Source of the DNA: Enchytraeus crypticus
Taxonomy: Eukaryota; Annelida; Clitellata; Enchytraeida; Enchytraeidae
Direction of reading: 5' to 3'
Length of the DNA: 64,000 bases
Assembly: GCA_905160935.1 (NCBI GenBank)
Contig: CAJHZI010000437.1
Span: 1 to 64,000, forward strand
Of the stretch, positions 12,190-24,200 are shown in pieces. The position numbers were made by a program, and so were the translations under genes. The notes beneath the pieces were generated by a model, which had not been told where the DNA came from, did no database searches, and saw only the letters and a program-made list of their open reading frames with translations. Position 1 is the stretch's first letter, and each line of letters starts with the position of its first letter.

Positions 12190-12420
12190 TCATGAGATTG
12201 AGAGAGAGAGAGAGAAAGAAATAGAGAGAGAGAAAGAAATAGAGAGAGAGAGAGGCGTAGATTGAGAGAGAGCGAAAAAGAAAGAGAGATAATTTTAAGT
12301 ATTGATCTAAGCTTATAATATGTTATACTGAGATTGAAGAGCGAGAGATAAAGAGAATAAGAGAGAGAAAGAGACATATTTTGAGTGAGAAGGAAAAAGC
12401 GAGAGGGAGATGGAGGGAGG
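12190..12420. repeat. (GA)n-rich microsatellite
   Basis: Interrupted GA array containing an internal near-duplication of the flank TAAGTA-TTGATCTAAG (12164 and 12295). Confidence 0.85.
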
Positions 12421-13489
12421 GAGATAACGATAGCAGTAGTCCATTATATTGAGTATCGGTATCTACACAGATTTTGTTACTATAATTTTGAACCAGATTA
12501 TTTAATTTAAAATTGTTTGTGATCATGCAAGTTGTTTGTTGAAATGCATTGATTTGGATTTGATTTTGAGTTGAGTTTATGAATATTGGACTGTGTGGAT
12601 AATTTGTTTCAGAAATGTACATGCTACTGACAATATAATCAAGTTATGTGAGAGTTCGAAATGATTCATCCTTTTTGTTTGAAAGTTGCAAGCTGCTATA
12701 CAATTTAAATTGAGGCTGCATCTATAGGCCTAGCTAATGATCTAATATAATTAATAAATAATTGATTAAAATTATGTCTGCATTAATGTTCAAAATCTGA
12801 TTGCAAAATTCATAAGTACAATGATGAATATAATATAATAATATATAATATAATATGTAGAATATAATACAGTAATTTTCTAATCTGAATTATTTATTAA
12901 TTCATTAATTAATGCCAGTACAATAATTGAATATCTGTCCCTCGTTAACGCTAGATGCGCGATTAATAGACAACCATTACTAGTAATAAAGGAAGGCCGA
13001 GAAGGAAGACGGAAATAAAGAAAACTGCAAAAACAGCAAGTAAACTCTGAAGACACGTGCGTTTGTGCGGTGTGTAGGCCTATAACTAAACGAACAATTA
13101 TTATAAACTGTACAGGTTTGTCAAACTCTTTGTGCCATTATTGTTGATAGATACAATCAATAAACTACGCCAAAAAGATTTAAACAAGAGGGAATGAGAG
13201 AAAGAAAAAGTGTGTTAGCGGACAATCGTGATATATTACACAGAAAGAAGAAACACAAATACAAGAAAAGTACTAGAGCGTCTGTTTCTCTTTAAGCAGG
13301 TCAAAATCCAAGATCAACTGTTACTGTCATTTAAATTTATAAGCTTAGGCCTACTCTACTTGCCACAAATGTAGTCTTAATTTAAAAATTCTTTTTTAAG
13401 TAGGTTATCTATTATGATGATATACACTGCACTGCTTGAACTAAAGCTCCTGCATTCAATATGCCAATCCCTCGAGTATTTTCTTTTCT

Positions 13490-13865
13490 CTCTCAGTAAA
13501 CAGCCCATTGGCAAGTCCATGACATATAGGCAACCTAACTTCTCCATATATTTCTATCCTCTGTTATTCGCTTAATATCAACATAATTTATAAAATCAGC
13601 CTGCAACTCAAGTATCGGTCTTGCTCAAGCCTTCATTACTTCCATTTTTCCTTCAGTTACCTCTTTTAGTAAACCATTCCCTCTCAGATCATGACCCATC
13701 TAGTTCTTCTTCCTACTCCTTCGGATCTGATATTATCATTATGTCTATTTTAGCCAATCCTATTTAGCCTTTCTTCGTTTGTGTATTTTCCGTCCATGTG
13801 ATCTTCTCCATTCTTCCCCATAGCCACATTTCGAACACTTTCTGTTTTCAATTATCCTACCTTCT
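13490..13865 (-). mobile_element. Decayed LINE 3' fragment
   Basis: Collinear but diverged match to the 3' part of the antisense LINE at 51375-53004: the GGCAAGTCCATGACATA block, then TTCCATTTTTCCTTC, TCTCAGATCATGACCCATCT and ATCTTCTCCATTCTTC. No intact frame remains. Confidence 0.6.
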
Positions 13866-13898
13866 TAAAGCCTATAGATAGGTCTACACTACCTTCTT

Positions 13899-14041
13899 AA
13901 TAATTGATTGATTGATTGATTGATTGATTGGTCGATTTTAATTGATCGACTAATTAATTGATTGATTAATTGATTGATTGGTTGATGGATTGGTTGATTG
14001 ATCGATTTTTGATTGATTGAATGAATGATTGATTGATTGAT
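13899..14041. repeat. (TTGA)n microsatellite
   Basis: Long ATTGATTGATTG array with minor variants. The same tetranucleotide occurs beside several splice acceptors in this window. Confidence 0.9.
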
Positions 14042-14345
14042 AGCTAAATAGTGCCGATCGAATACGTCAGCACATACAATATTATCTCCAGCACCGAGGA
14101 AGCACAGCTGCCACCACAGCCTCGCAGGTGGGGGAGTTGCTTATGTGATGAATGACATCACATCAAGCATTAAAAACATAATTAAGAAAACTGAAATATT
14201 GAAAAAATTGCGTGAACGGAAAATTCAGGCCATTATAGAGGAACCTACATATATTCCGGATGTCGTTCACTAATAGTAGAAAATAAAAATAGAAAGCTTA
14301 ATTTATAGAACTATCATTCTATATATTTTCGTTTACTTATATTTA

Positions 14346-14940
14346 TTTATTTAGCGTATGCGTTAATCCAGATAATTGCTTCACTTGTTAAGCAACTTAG
14401 CGTAGACAGACCACCCGGTAGGCAGGTTTAGAGGGCACTCCTCAACGATATGTTTCATGTTTGCGATTGGCCACAGTCGCAAAGCGGTGAATCACAAATT
14501 CCCCAGCGAAACTCACTTTCTCTGCATCTACCATGACCCGTACGGAAACGATTCAAATGGCACCAACATCCTCTGCAGAGATTCATTCCTGGTAGCGCTT
14601 GAGACGGATCCTGAACCAGATGGTGGTTTCTAACATCAGCGATTGACCACTCTAATCTCCACTGGGACATAGAGGCCAAGGGATCACATAGCTGCAGTAT
14701 CTCCCAAACAGGATATCGAGATTTGAGTCTCTTCGGAGGAGGATTAGACAAGTCCAGTGATAAAGGGAGGGCATGATTTTCACAGACCCTCTGCAGTTGC
14801 TTGTGTGTTATCTCCTTACGACGGATATGAGGGGGCAGTATGTTACAAAGAACTGTGAGCCACGGCGTTGGAGTCGATTTACTTATATTAAATTCACATA
14901 ACTTAATTATGACTGTTTTGAAGGGAGTAAAAGGAGCTAG
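14346..14940 (-). pseudogene. Non-LTR retrotransposon ORF2 tail (5'-truncated, frameshifted)
   Basis: A minus-strand frame from about 14940 to 14455 encodes a reverse-transcriptase C-terminal tail. Recognisable pieces are WCHLNRFRTGHGRC, FRWGICDSPLCDCGQ and an upstream helical region. A one-base shift after CGQSQT puts the following MKHIV-like sequence in another frame. The same tail occurs on the plus strand at 59231-59445, and both end at the same point (AGCGTATGCGTTAATCCAGA), as expected for 5'-truncated copies. The type is Jockey/CR1-like from general resemblance; the clade is not decided. Confidence 0.7.
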
Positions 14941-14966
14941 CAATAATGATAATACGAGGAAGGTTG

Positions 14967-15131
14967 CAGTGGCGTAGCCAGGATTTAATATTTGGGGGAG
15001 GCACTTTAATCTTGGGGGAGGCACTTTGGGGAGATACACGCTTTATACAACGTTTTCTCTTATATTTTGGCCTTAATAAAACTTTTACATTACATCTTGG
15101 ATCTCCCTGCCTCCCCCTCGTTACGCCACTG
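14967..15131. mobile_element. hAT-like MITE with 8-bp target duplication
   Basis: A 165-bp element with inverted ends: left CAGTGGCGTAGCCAGGA, right end complementary to CAGTGGCGTAACGAGG. Both continue into GGGGGAGGC. Flanks are GAAGGTTG at 14959-14966 and GAAGGTTT at 15132-15139, an 8-bp duplication with one mismatch, which is typical of hAT transposons. There is an internal duplication of TTTGGGGGAGGCACTTT-like sequence. No transposase is present, so it is non-autonomous. Confidence 0.75.
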
Positions 15132-15435
15132 GAAGGTTTTTCCACATATTTACACATCTATATTAAAATTTATATCGTTCTGCGATAAATCTATAGAAGT
15201 TTGGAGAGATTACATATATCTCGAAGGAGATATTTAGAAATGTTTAATCAAATGCAAAATCTATTTAGATCAGTGTGCCCAAAGAATAACAGCGAGTACG
15301 ACATTCAGCTTGTTTTTGTTCTTTTACTAAATGTAAACATCCTGCCGGGTTTCCCGCCAGATCACATTCTTTGTTGTGATGTTTTGTTTACGTAATTTCA
15401 TCAGCTGATCCTCTTATGCCTAACTTCGCCTCGAT

Positions 15436-17438
15436 ATGCAAGACAACGTTGATGATGACGACGGAAAGCCAGTAAATGCAGATCTTTGGCCTTCGGATTT
15501 GCTAATAGCTCCTGAGGATTTGGATTTCTCTCAATCATCAGAGTTGCAATGTTACGATAGTGCAGGATCACCGAGCAGCCTGTCTAACATTGAAGACCTA
15601 TTCATTCCTGGTGCAGTGTCATTGGGTAAGGCTCGTTATTCGCTAGAGTAGTATTCTACAAATAGGCTACAGGTGACATCACTATAGTAAGATGAATTGC
15701 TGGATTTAATTCATAGCACGATGGTTAAATGTCTCGGTACACTTCCTATTTGCAGACCTCCACATAAAGCCTGAGCCACTCTTCTCTGTCTTCCGTTGTT
15801 CTCTTCATGTCCACTTACAGGTGGATCTTTAAATAATTTAACTTTCCTAATCTCAGTCTTCCACTGCTTCTCTTTCCTTCCATGCTACCTTCTCCATTTC
15901 TAAATTGATAAATATAAGTTTTAAATCAAACTAATTTTGATTCCTCTCTTTTTTCCTTGTATGAATGATGACAAGAGCAGTGTCCTGTGTTTTATTATTT
16001 TTGCCATTTATGCTAATTAGTTTATCACTGATCTGATAGAAAAAAGAGATCCTAAATAGTGCTGTTCTGGTGATTTAAAAAATCTCAGGTAATCTGATAA
16101 AAGTCTATGGCAGGAAGAGATGTGTTTTTTAACACAAGCATACTACTGAAAGTGGAAGTAGTAGAACCGTGACAAAGATCAAGAGGCAGGAAGTTCCAAA
16201 CAGTGGGAGCTAAAAAAAGAGCATCTACCTAATAAGATGAGAATATTTGGAATTTCTAGCTGATGGGTATCAGAGGAACGAAGATTACGAGAAGATTTAC
16301 AGGGAATAAGAGATTAGAAAGGTTAGAAGGCTTACCAAAGATATAAGTGTTTTAAAAGATATAAAACAACGACACTTGGCTTAATCTAACAAGAACTTGC
16401 AGTGTCTCTTGTCATAGCACTGCTAGTGAAATGGGATTTAAAATTATACTTTGAGATCTCACACTAATTTTACTTATTATTTTTTTTACGTATTTTATAC
16501 AATTGTTTGTGTATTTTAATGTTACAGATGAAGATGCAGCCAAACAAAGCTGGTCAAATTCAGATATATCTGAGTTTAGTTCATCTTCATCTCTTTCATC
16601 ATCTGTGGACGTCAAGCCAGGCATAGGCTTCGCAGATTTAAACGCTGAGTATTCTTTTGGAATAGAATTCGAGCCAACGAAGAAATTGACAAAGTCCACA
16701 GCCTGGACGTACTCAGAAAGCCTGAAGAAGCTGTTTGTTGATCTAGGAAAAGCCTTTCCTGTTAAACTTCACACGAGCAGACCCATTCCTGCCGGCAGCT
16801 TCGTGTGTTGTTTCCCCATCTATTCGCAGTCGCAGTACAAAGACGAGGTAGTACGACGATGTCCCAACCACATGGCAGTCCCGGAAAAAGAAAAAATGGC
16901 GCCGCAACAGTCGTTCGTTAGATGCGATAGCAGAAGTGCGGAGTACCATTGTGATCCTGTGACCAAGCGATGGTCGGTGCGTTTGGCTTGCTACCGACAA
17001 GCGATGAATCAGCCGTGGAGTGCTACTGTACTTTACAGAATGATGTGCTTCACGTCGTGCGTGGGAGGAATCAATAGGAGACCCGTAGAACTCGTATTTA
17101 CGCTGGAATGTGGACAGGGAGCGAACGTTAGGATTCTGGGTCGATGTAGTGTAGAGTTACGGGTTTGTGCTTGTCCCGGGCGCGACAGACTCCAAGAGGA
17201 GAGGTCGTTGACCTCTTCAACCTCGCTTATCCCCGTTTCCTCGTCAAGCTCTGAGACAGACACAAAGACTCTGATAACTTCGAAGAAACCGGTGGTAACC
17301 GATCCGGACAATAGAGTTTTTACACTTCAGATCAAAGGCCACAAGAACTACAAGTTACTGAAGAGATTAGCCGAGGCTTTGGAATTCCAGGATGAAGCGA
17401 GCGTAAAGAAAATGTTCAAGAAAGAGGAGAATGCTTAG
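15436..17438 (+). CDS. p53-family transcription factor (two exons)
   Basis: Exons 15436-15625 and 16528-17438, joined in phase 1, give 366 residues. The N-terminal exon is acidic with an LWPSDLL-like amphipathic motif, a candidate transactivation or MDM2-binding box. The DNA-binding domain (about 105-290) lies entirely in exon 2. It keeps the zinc ligands C175, H178 (RRCPNH), C237 and C241 (MCFTSCVGGINRRP), the contact residues R247/R248, and the ELRVCACPGRDR segment with R275 and R282. A serine-rich linker leads to a tetramerisation helix-strand (VFTLQIKGHKNYKLL, about 327-352). The protein ends soon after, with no SAM domain, so it has p53-like rather than full p63/p73 architecture. It should bind p53 response elements as a tetramer in the nucleus. 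The ATG at 15436 is the first in frame, with a good GTAAGG donor. An unseen longer alternative 3' exon is possible. Confidence 0.93.
15745..15905 (-). mobile_element. LINE 3' fragment in p53 intron 1
   Basis: Matches the 3' end of the 51375-53004 LINE: CACTCTTCTCTGTCTTCCG, TTCATGTCCAC, GGTGGATCTTTAAAT and CTTTCCTTCCATGCTACCTT. Non-coding remnant. Confidence 0.6.
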
Positions 17439-17989
17439 GTTAAGAGTAGGTTAATGTGCCGCTTTCGAAAATCTGTGTGCTTCTCTGCCGTGCAGCATTG
17501 TTTGATAGTAGACTGTTTCGACGTTAGCTATAAGCCGATATATTTGTTTTTTTAGTGTTGTTTTGTTGCAGAGTAATTTGCGGATGTAATTCTTGTTCTA
17601 GAATTGATTAAAGGTTGTGACATTTTTATTTTTAAGTATAACCAGGCTTTAGCTGCTGCCATTTGAGAATGTTATTTGAATGTTTTCCCTGGAAATCTTA
17701 GATATTAGCGACAAAGTGATTGGAAATAACCACTCTGTGTTGATATTGAGTTCTTAAAATTATAGAAACATTGATTAACAAATATGGTTCTAAATTTAAA
17801 CTCTCAGTGTGCACTTTTCTATTTTCAGTTCCGAGAAAAATCTGGCAAACTTTGCTTTTGTATGAATTTAATTAATTCTTGTAGGCTGCGTTACATCCAA
17901 TGATATTCTTTCAGTCGCATCCCTATTTGGTCTCTGTGTACTCAGTCGTCATTGTGTGGTGTTTTGGCACCTGTTTGTGTAGAGTCTGT

Positions 17990-18060
17990 AAGAGACGTCC
18001 CTGACATTGCCTTATGGCGAGGAACCGGATGTTAAATTCTTATTGATTGATTGATTGATC
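17990..18060 (+). repeat. Dispersed repeat family F, copy
   Basis: GAGACGTCCCTGACATTGCC, then GAGGAACCGGATGTTAAATT, ending in an ATTGATTGATTG tail. Inverse orientation to 2183-2240. Confidence 0.5.
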
Positions 18061-19029
18061 CCTTGTTATCATCAGAGGTTTTGCGAATTAATCAACAATC
18101 CGAACCCTCGCAATGTCAGTTTCTCTTGCTTTTGGAATTTTTATATCTGTTAACTGCGAAATGAGCATAAATGTTAAACAGTATGAATAGAAATGCTGGA
18201 TAGATGTGCCCATTTTCCACTTCATAATATTTAGTATTTTTGCAATATTTATGTCGCAGTACTTTTGTGCAATTTATGGTTCTCTCTAGTTGAAAAAACT
18301 TCTTAAATATTCTACATAGTAAATTTTTTTAAATTCCAGTGACCATGAAAAGAATTTAATCAGTAGTTAGTACAGCATCATATTCAGGTGTTTGAACGGG
18401 TCTATGCTTCAACGTATGTTGTTATTTTTTTGAGCGTGTGCTGTAATCCAGGTAGCTGTTACGTTATTAAACTGTATGGTACTGTACTGTATGTTATTGC
18501 TAGTGTTCTCGTGATTGTGTGTTGTAAATTACAATGTATTAACGACTGACATTAAACCTGCCTCAAAAACTGTGTACTGTATTCTATCACATCTGTCTAT
18601 GAATAGTTTATATCGTGTGTTGAATGTTGCATTATTTTAGATCTATAAATTGTTTCTGTGATGATTAGTGTGTTGTTAACAGTCCATTTTCTTTCAAAGA
18701 TATAGCTTCTAAATTTTGTTGCTATGTTTTTTGGCTTGGATTGGTGTATCAAGACCTGCTTTGAAGTCATCTCTTGAGGGACTGTATTGGGTATTTGTTT
18801 GCTTGGCACTGGTTGGTCTGGTAAATATATTGTTGGTAGAAAGGTACCCGACATGTCAGTCTACAAGAAAAATCTCTGTTGTGCAGTACTTAGACGTTAC
18901 ATCTCTTCTATAGTTGTTATTATTTTTGATTTTTTTTGTTAAAGTGGTAGCAACTAATACTTTGTGGTTGACTGCAACCAAAGATTGAAAAATTAGTTCA
19001 GTTAGATTACTGAGCCAACATCGCCACTG

Positions 19030-19155
19030 GCTGAACGATGTTGTTAAGATATTCGACCGCATATTAGTATGTGCGGGGTTCAAATCCTGGGCTCACTCGG
19101 AATGGACATTGCTTTCGAGTGAGGAAACTGACGTTAACATTAGCTTTACCAGGTT
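19030..19155 (+). mobile_element. SINE-A family copy
   Basis: Has the GTGCGGGGTTCAAATCCTGG head and the GAAACTGACGTTAACATTAG tail of the family. Upstream CATCGCCACTGGCTGAACGA is an inverted piece of the family start, giving a small hairpin. Confidence 0.6.
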
Positions 19156-19363
19156 TTTAGGTAAATTATTTCCTTGTATGATTTGTCGTAATATGACTCT
19201 TCAAATGCGGCTTCTAGCCGTCAGATTACTGAAATGTATTTACTTGTGTGCTGCCTTGCTTGGAATAGGGTTAGCTCTCTTTAATAGCACTCAGTTATAC
19301 GAAGTTAATTGCATTATGCTGTACTACTTAATTAGTTTTGCTGCACTTTTCAAGAGGAGATGC

Positions 19364-19368
<5 letters not shown>

Positions 19369-19411
<43 letters not shown>

Positions 19412-19430
19412 TATATATATATATATATGC
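19369..19430. repeat. (TA)n microsatellite
   Basis: Pure TA array with one interruption, between two copies of ATGCTGCATA / ATATGCAGTA. Confidence 0.9.
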
Positions 19431-20924
19431 AGTATTTATCATTGCAAAGTAGCCTCAAAGACTGGCTATTCTGATAACTGCCGCACTTATTGATAATTCT
19501 GGATACTGCCGCATAATTCTTTAGCTATTATGTTGCTTAGTGATTTGGATGATAAAATTAAACATCTTTGTTACATCAGTACTAACATGACTGTGATTTG
19601 AAGGGCTTATCGTATTAGTTAGATTGCAGAATGCTTAGCATACTTGACTATTGAGCAGGAGGTTGTCAGCTGATCTACTGTTGATCACCTCTATTCTTAG
19701 AGAATTCTCATATCTAGAAAAATTTCAAGTGTAAAATTGATTGTTTCATTCTTGAATCGTTTTAAAATTCCCTCTTATAGAAATCTAATTGATATTGATG
19801 TGGTCCTACTATGATGTAAATTATACTCGTAGTTAAATATTCTAGGCACATCTATGAAAATTGTTCTGCATAATAAGTGTGCATTATTATGATATAACTC
19901 GTAGTAGACACAATTTGAGTTAACGAGATTTATCATAGAGATGTCAAACTGTTGTATACATGCTTCATATCTGCATTTGTGAATTTTAGACGTTTAGTTT
20001 AGAAATTTAATTGATTTATTAACTAACATTCTAGTAAATACATTCGAACACTCACCCGATGTCCACCACCATTGGGTAGGGTTTGTAGTGTATGTGTAAT
20101 AAGAGAATGATTAGTAGATCTTTGTCTTCGAGACCACCGTATATGGTCTTGACGCATGCAGACTCAGTGTTAAATGTTGTCGTGTATGATTTAGAAAAGT
20201 CTCTAAAGGATTCCTACAAGGCATGCTCAGCAGGCAATCAATATCATAAATAAATATATATATATATATAATATATCATATAATGCAGCAGTCAATATCA
20301 TATATAAAACTCATTAAGCTAGACTAGTTGTATATATTGTTGAAGAACTCCATCGCATTTTGGTTTTAATCTAATTCTAATTACTACTCGGTTGGATTTG
20401 TTTATTGATAAATTTCTTCATATTTCAGTTGTTATATAATTTAGAAATTGTGAAGATGCTATCTGTTATCATATTTTTGCTTAACAAGTTAATGTTTGTT
20501 TTATAGTTTTACAGATTTGTTGATATAATTTGTTTAATGTTCAATGAATTCCACGGTTTAGAATGCCTTTGTTTTATATATCATCTATTTTATCAAATCT
20601 GCAATTACATTTCATATCGCTATTTCATAATCCGACGTCATCACTCGCAAACTCATCTATTGCAGCGCATTCTTAACACAGTCTCAGAAGTGAACATTTA
20701 AAGTTATGTGTAGACCTAGCTTAAGTAGCGTCTAAATGTCATTGACGAGGTAAGATCAAAATTGATCTGAAATATGAGTAACCAACCCTTAGGTCTAGAA
20801 CGGAGAAATCTAAGTAATAAATATCTGCCTTTCATTTCAGTATCCATGCTAAGCGTTGCATTTTGCGTACACTGACAAATATTTTATTGACTATAATATA
20901 CTCAAAAGTCAAATATATCTATCT

Positions 20925-21035
20925 CTCTCTCTTAGTGCACTGCCTACTGGCAGGTCCACGATATATAACGCCTTCACTCATCTCTACTTTCCGTTTTCCT
21001 CTTGTCCACATATGAGTGGATCTCTAAATCATGCA
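20925..21035 (-). mobile_element. LINE 3' end fragment
   Basis: CTCTCTTAGTGCACTGCCTA, then CTGGCAGGTCCACGATATA and CATATGAGTGGATCTC. Same terminal block as 51375-51480, so a 5'-truncated copy. Similar ends occur at 26840 and 48388. Confidence 0.65.
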
Positions 21036-21237
21036 TAACATTCCTCTTGATATACCATTATTATTGGGGGATTCTGCTTATGATGAGGTGGGCCCCCTAT
21101 GCCTTCCTCAGCTTCGACTAACATTTACTGGGCAGGGGTGTCATTCCCTGTTAAAACAATCCTGTCTACCCATATTTCTTATAATAAGTAGTATATAATT
21201 TATTTCTCATATCAATCCTTCATGATTAAGCACAGAA

Positions 21238-24200
21238 TTAATCAGAGTCGCTATCAGTATCTGAGTAAGCAGCAAGAGAGGCTAGTCCTCCCTGCTTGGA
21301 ATCTATTGCTGCATTTCCGCTACTTTCTACAGCCGCTGCGCCGTTCTTTTCTATCGCAGGAGATTTGGAGAGCGCTTTACCCTTAGACTTCACTATCAAG
21401 CCTCCGAGCAGTTTCTGCTGCAGTGAGGAAGTGGTCGATGATTTGGCTGCAGAATTGACGGGCAACTTGATTGATTTACTTGAACTGTTCGGTGCTTTGA
21501 TAGTATCCTGAATTATATAACAGAAAATTAACAGATAATATAATCAAAATACCAAAAGAATAAATATTAATTAATCAATAAAAATATTTGTAGCCTAATT
21601 TCTCAAACATGTGATAATCAAGCAGAATTCCAAATAGGTAAGTGTAACAGATATATTTGACAAATAATGTGTTGCAGCAGAAATGGCATCAATGTAGAGG
21701 ATAATATTAGATATTCTCTGTGTGAGGCATTAACCGATACAGTACGGTGTTATGTAGTGATAGAACGGCCTATGACTAGATATTAGGTGCGTGGTGAAAG
21801 AAACGAGTAGCATATCATAGTTCATCACAATACACTAAATTTCTGCAAACTTTTTTCTGATGAACGTTTCAGCGACACAATGGATCAATGTTCAACTGTA
21901 GCTCAGCAGATGCCGAGTTCAAAATCCAGCAGCAAACAGCAGAGATGCACTGAGTGAGAGACAGCACAAAACTCTATAGGGAGAAAATTTTCTTATATTG
22001 TTGCTGAAAAGAAATCGTGTTGACACAAAGAAAATCGACTAGGTGCGATTGCAAGGAGAGTTTATAATACCTGAACCAGTATATCAGTGGCACTATCAGC
22101 ACACTTCATCATCTTCTTCACAGGACCACTGTTGCCGTCGCCCTCGTCTGATTCACTATCGCTCTCTAGACGCTTAACGACTCTCGTGCCTTCTGGACCA
22201 AACAAAGACCTGCAGATACACAGAGACGTTGCGAGGATTAATTCACAAATACGCCTGAATGATGCAATACCAGTATTCATTTGAATGATGCAATCAGCTG
22301 TACGTCTGAATGATGCAATACAAGTATACATCTGAATGATGCAATGCAGGTGTACACCTGAATGATGCAATGCAAGTGTACCCTGAATAATGTAATGCAA
22401 GTGTAGGTCGGAATGATGCAATCATATGTACATCTGAATGATGCAATGCAGCTGTACATCTGAATAATGTAATGCAAGTGAAACCTGAATAATGCAATGC
22501 AAGTGTACACCTGAAAGATGCAACACTATATAATTTATGTTACCAGTCCCGAGATTCTATCGATTTCAGATCTCCTGATATTTTACTTTCTGATCTACTC
22601 TACCTGGAATTGATCCCATGACCTCAGGAACAGCTACTTGAAACATCATGATTCTTCCCGATCCTCAACCATTGAACTCTCTAAACATCGTAGTTTATCG
22701 AGATTTTAAATTAAATTTTTGTATATAATTATAAGAGCACACACTTGATGAACCGCTCATCCTCCTCTTCCTCTCTTCTCTTCCTCTCTGCCTCTATCTC
22801 TCGCTGATCTTTCACCAAGCTCTCGATCATGTCTGACTGACTCACAGCACTCTGCTTCTGTCGCTTCTCTCGCAAATCCTCGAGCGTCTCGATCATATCC
22901 ATCTCCTGCAGCGACGCCTTTGTGCGGTTCTCTAACAGCTGTGTCAATCAATCAGTTAATCAATCAATCAGGCAATCAATCAATCAGGTAATCAATCAAT
23001 TAATCAATCAGGTAATCAATCAATTAAATCCTTGAGCGTTTTTATCATATCCATTTCCTGTAGCGACGCCTTCGTGCGGTTCTCTAACAGCTGCATCAAT
23101 CAATCAGTTAATCAGTCAATCAATCAATCAATCAGGTAATCAATCAATCAAATCCTCGAGCGTCTCTATCATGTCCATCTCCTGCAGCGATGCCTTCGTG
23201 CGGTTCTCTAACAGCTGTGTCAATCAATCAGGTAATCAATCAATCAATCAGGTAATCAATCAGGTAATCAATCAGGTAATCAATCAATCAATCAATCTGG
23301 TAGTCAATCAGGCAATCAATCAATCAGGTAATCGATTCCTATCATAACCATTTCCTGTTGTGATAAATAAGCCAATAGATAGTATAACAATGAAATATTT
23401 CCCCCAGGAATAAATGGTAATTAATCCATCTAACTTAGGAAGGCAATGAGAAACCACCTCAGAAGCCATACTTATCCCTATCTCTAGGTTGTATAAGGTA
23501 TGGATAAGGCATATACTTTGTGAAGGGATTAACTTGTTGATCTAAGGAGTGCTCTTATGGACCGAGAATCAGACTTGAGTATGAATATGTACCTTGAACC
23601 TGCCACTTCGCACTGAGAGAGATAGTTATCATAGAGACAAGGAGATAGACAGAGATATATTTAAGAAGATAGTATCAATGACACAGAGAGACACACACAC
23701 AGCACCTTCATGGGATTGTTTTTCTCCTCGGCCTCTTTCTTTTCCAGTTCCTCTCTGGCGAGTCTCTCCGCTGTCCTCGCTGCCTCAAAGTTCCTCGTGG
23801 CTCCAGCCTCCAGGGTGTAGTCCGTGTTCTCTGGGTCGGTCTGGCAACAACAACAACAACATATAACAACAACAAATAACAACAACAAGAAAGTTCCTCG
23901 TGGCTCCAGCCTCCAGGGTGTAGTCCGTGTTCTCTGGGTCCATCTGGCAACAACAACATATAACAACAACAAATAACAACAACAACAACAACATTTATTA
24001 AAGACAACAACAAATAGCAACAGCAAGCAATAACAACAAATAATAGAGATAACAAATTAGAAACGTTTAGTAATAAAAACAGATTTGTAACAATTACCAA
24101 CAACAACAGATTACAACAACAACAACAATAGATTACAACAACAGATTACAACAACAACAGATTACAACAACAACAGATTACAACAACAACAGATTACAAC

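Larger units (their letters stand above)
9700..13480. other. AT-rich intergenic DNA with microsatellites
   Basis: No supported gene was found. The tract has several TA arrays (about 11037-11067, 11105-11128, 11285-11345, 11680-11760, 11880-11920), a T27 run near 11820, GA arrays at 12190-12420, SINE-A pieces and a family D copy at 11450-11545. Open frames in it are translations of TA and GA repeats. Confidence 0.7.
17439..21237. other. p53 3' region and intergenic repeats
   Basis: Begins with the p53 3' untranslated region; an ATTAAA near 17606 is a possible poly(A) signal. It then holds a family F repeat (17990-18060), a SINE-A copy (19030-19155), a TA array (19369-19430), a LINE 3' end (20925-21035) and an inverted repeat block (21062-21170). 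No further gene was recognised. Confidence 0.6.

Noticed and set aside
18716-18913. Hydrophobic 65-codon frame downstream of p53
   Set aside because: Starts at a non-ATG codon, no homology recognised, low-information AT-rich sequence.
22062-22510. Small repetitive protein with HHSD and ASFR repeats
   Set aside because: Frames through the 26-bp minisatellite; only the YJU2 exon part (22071-22209) is real.
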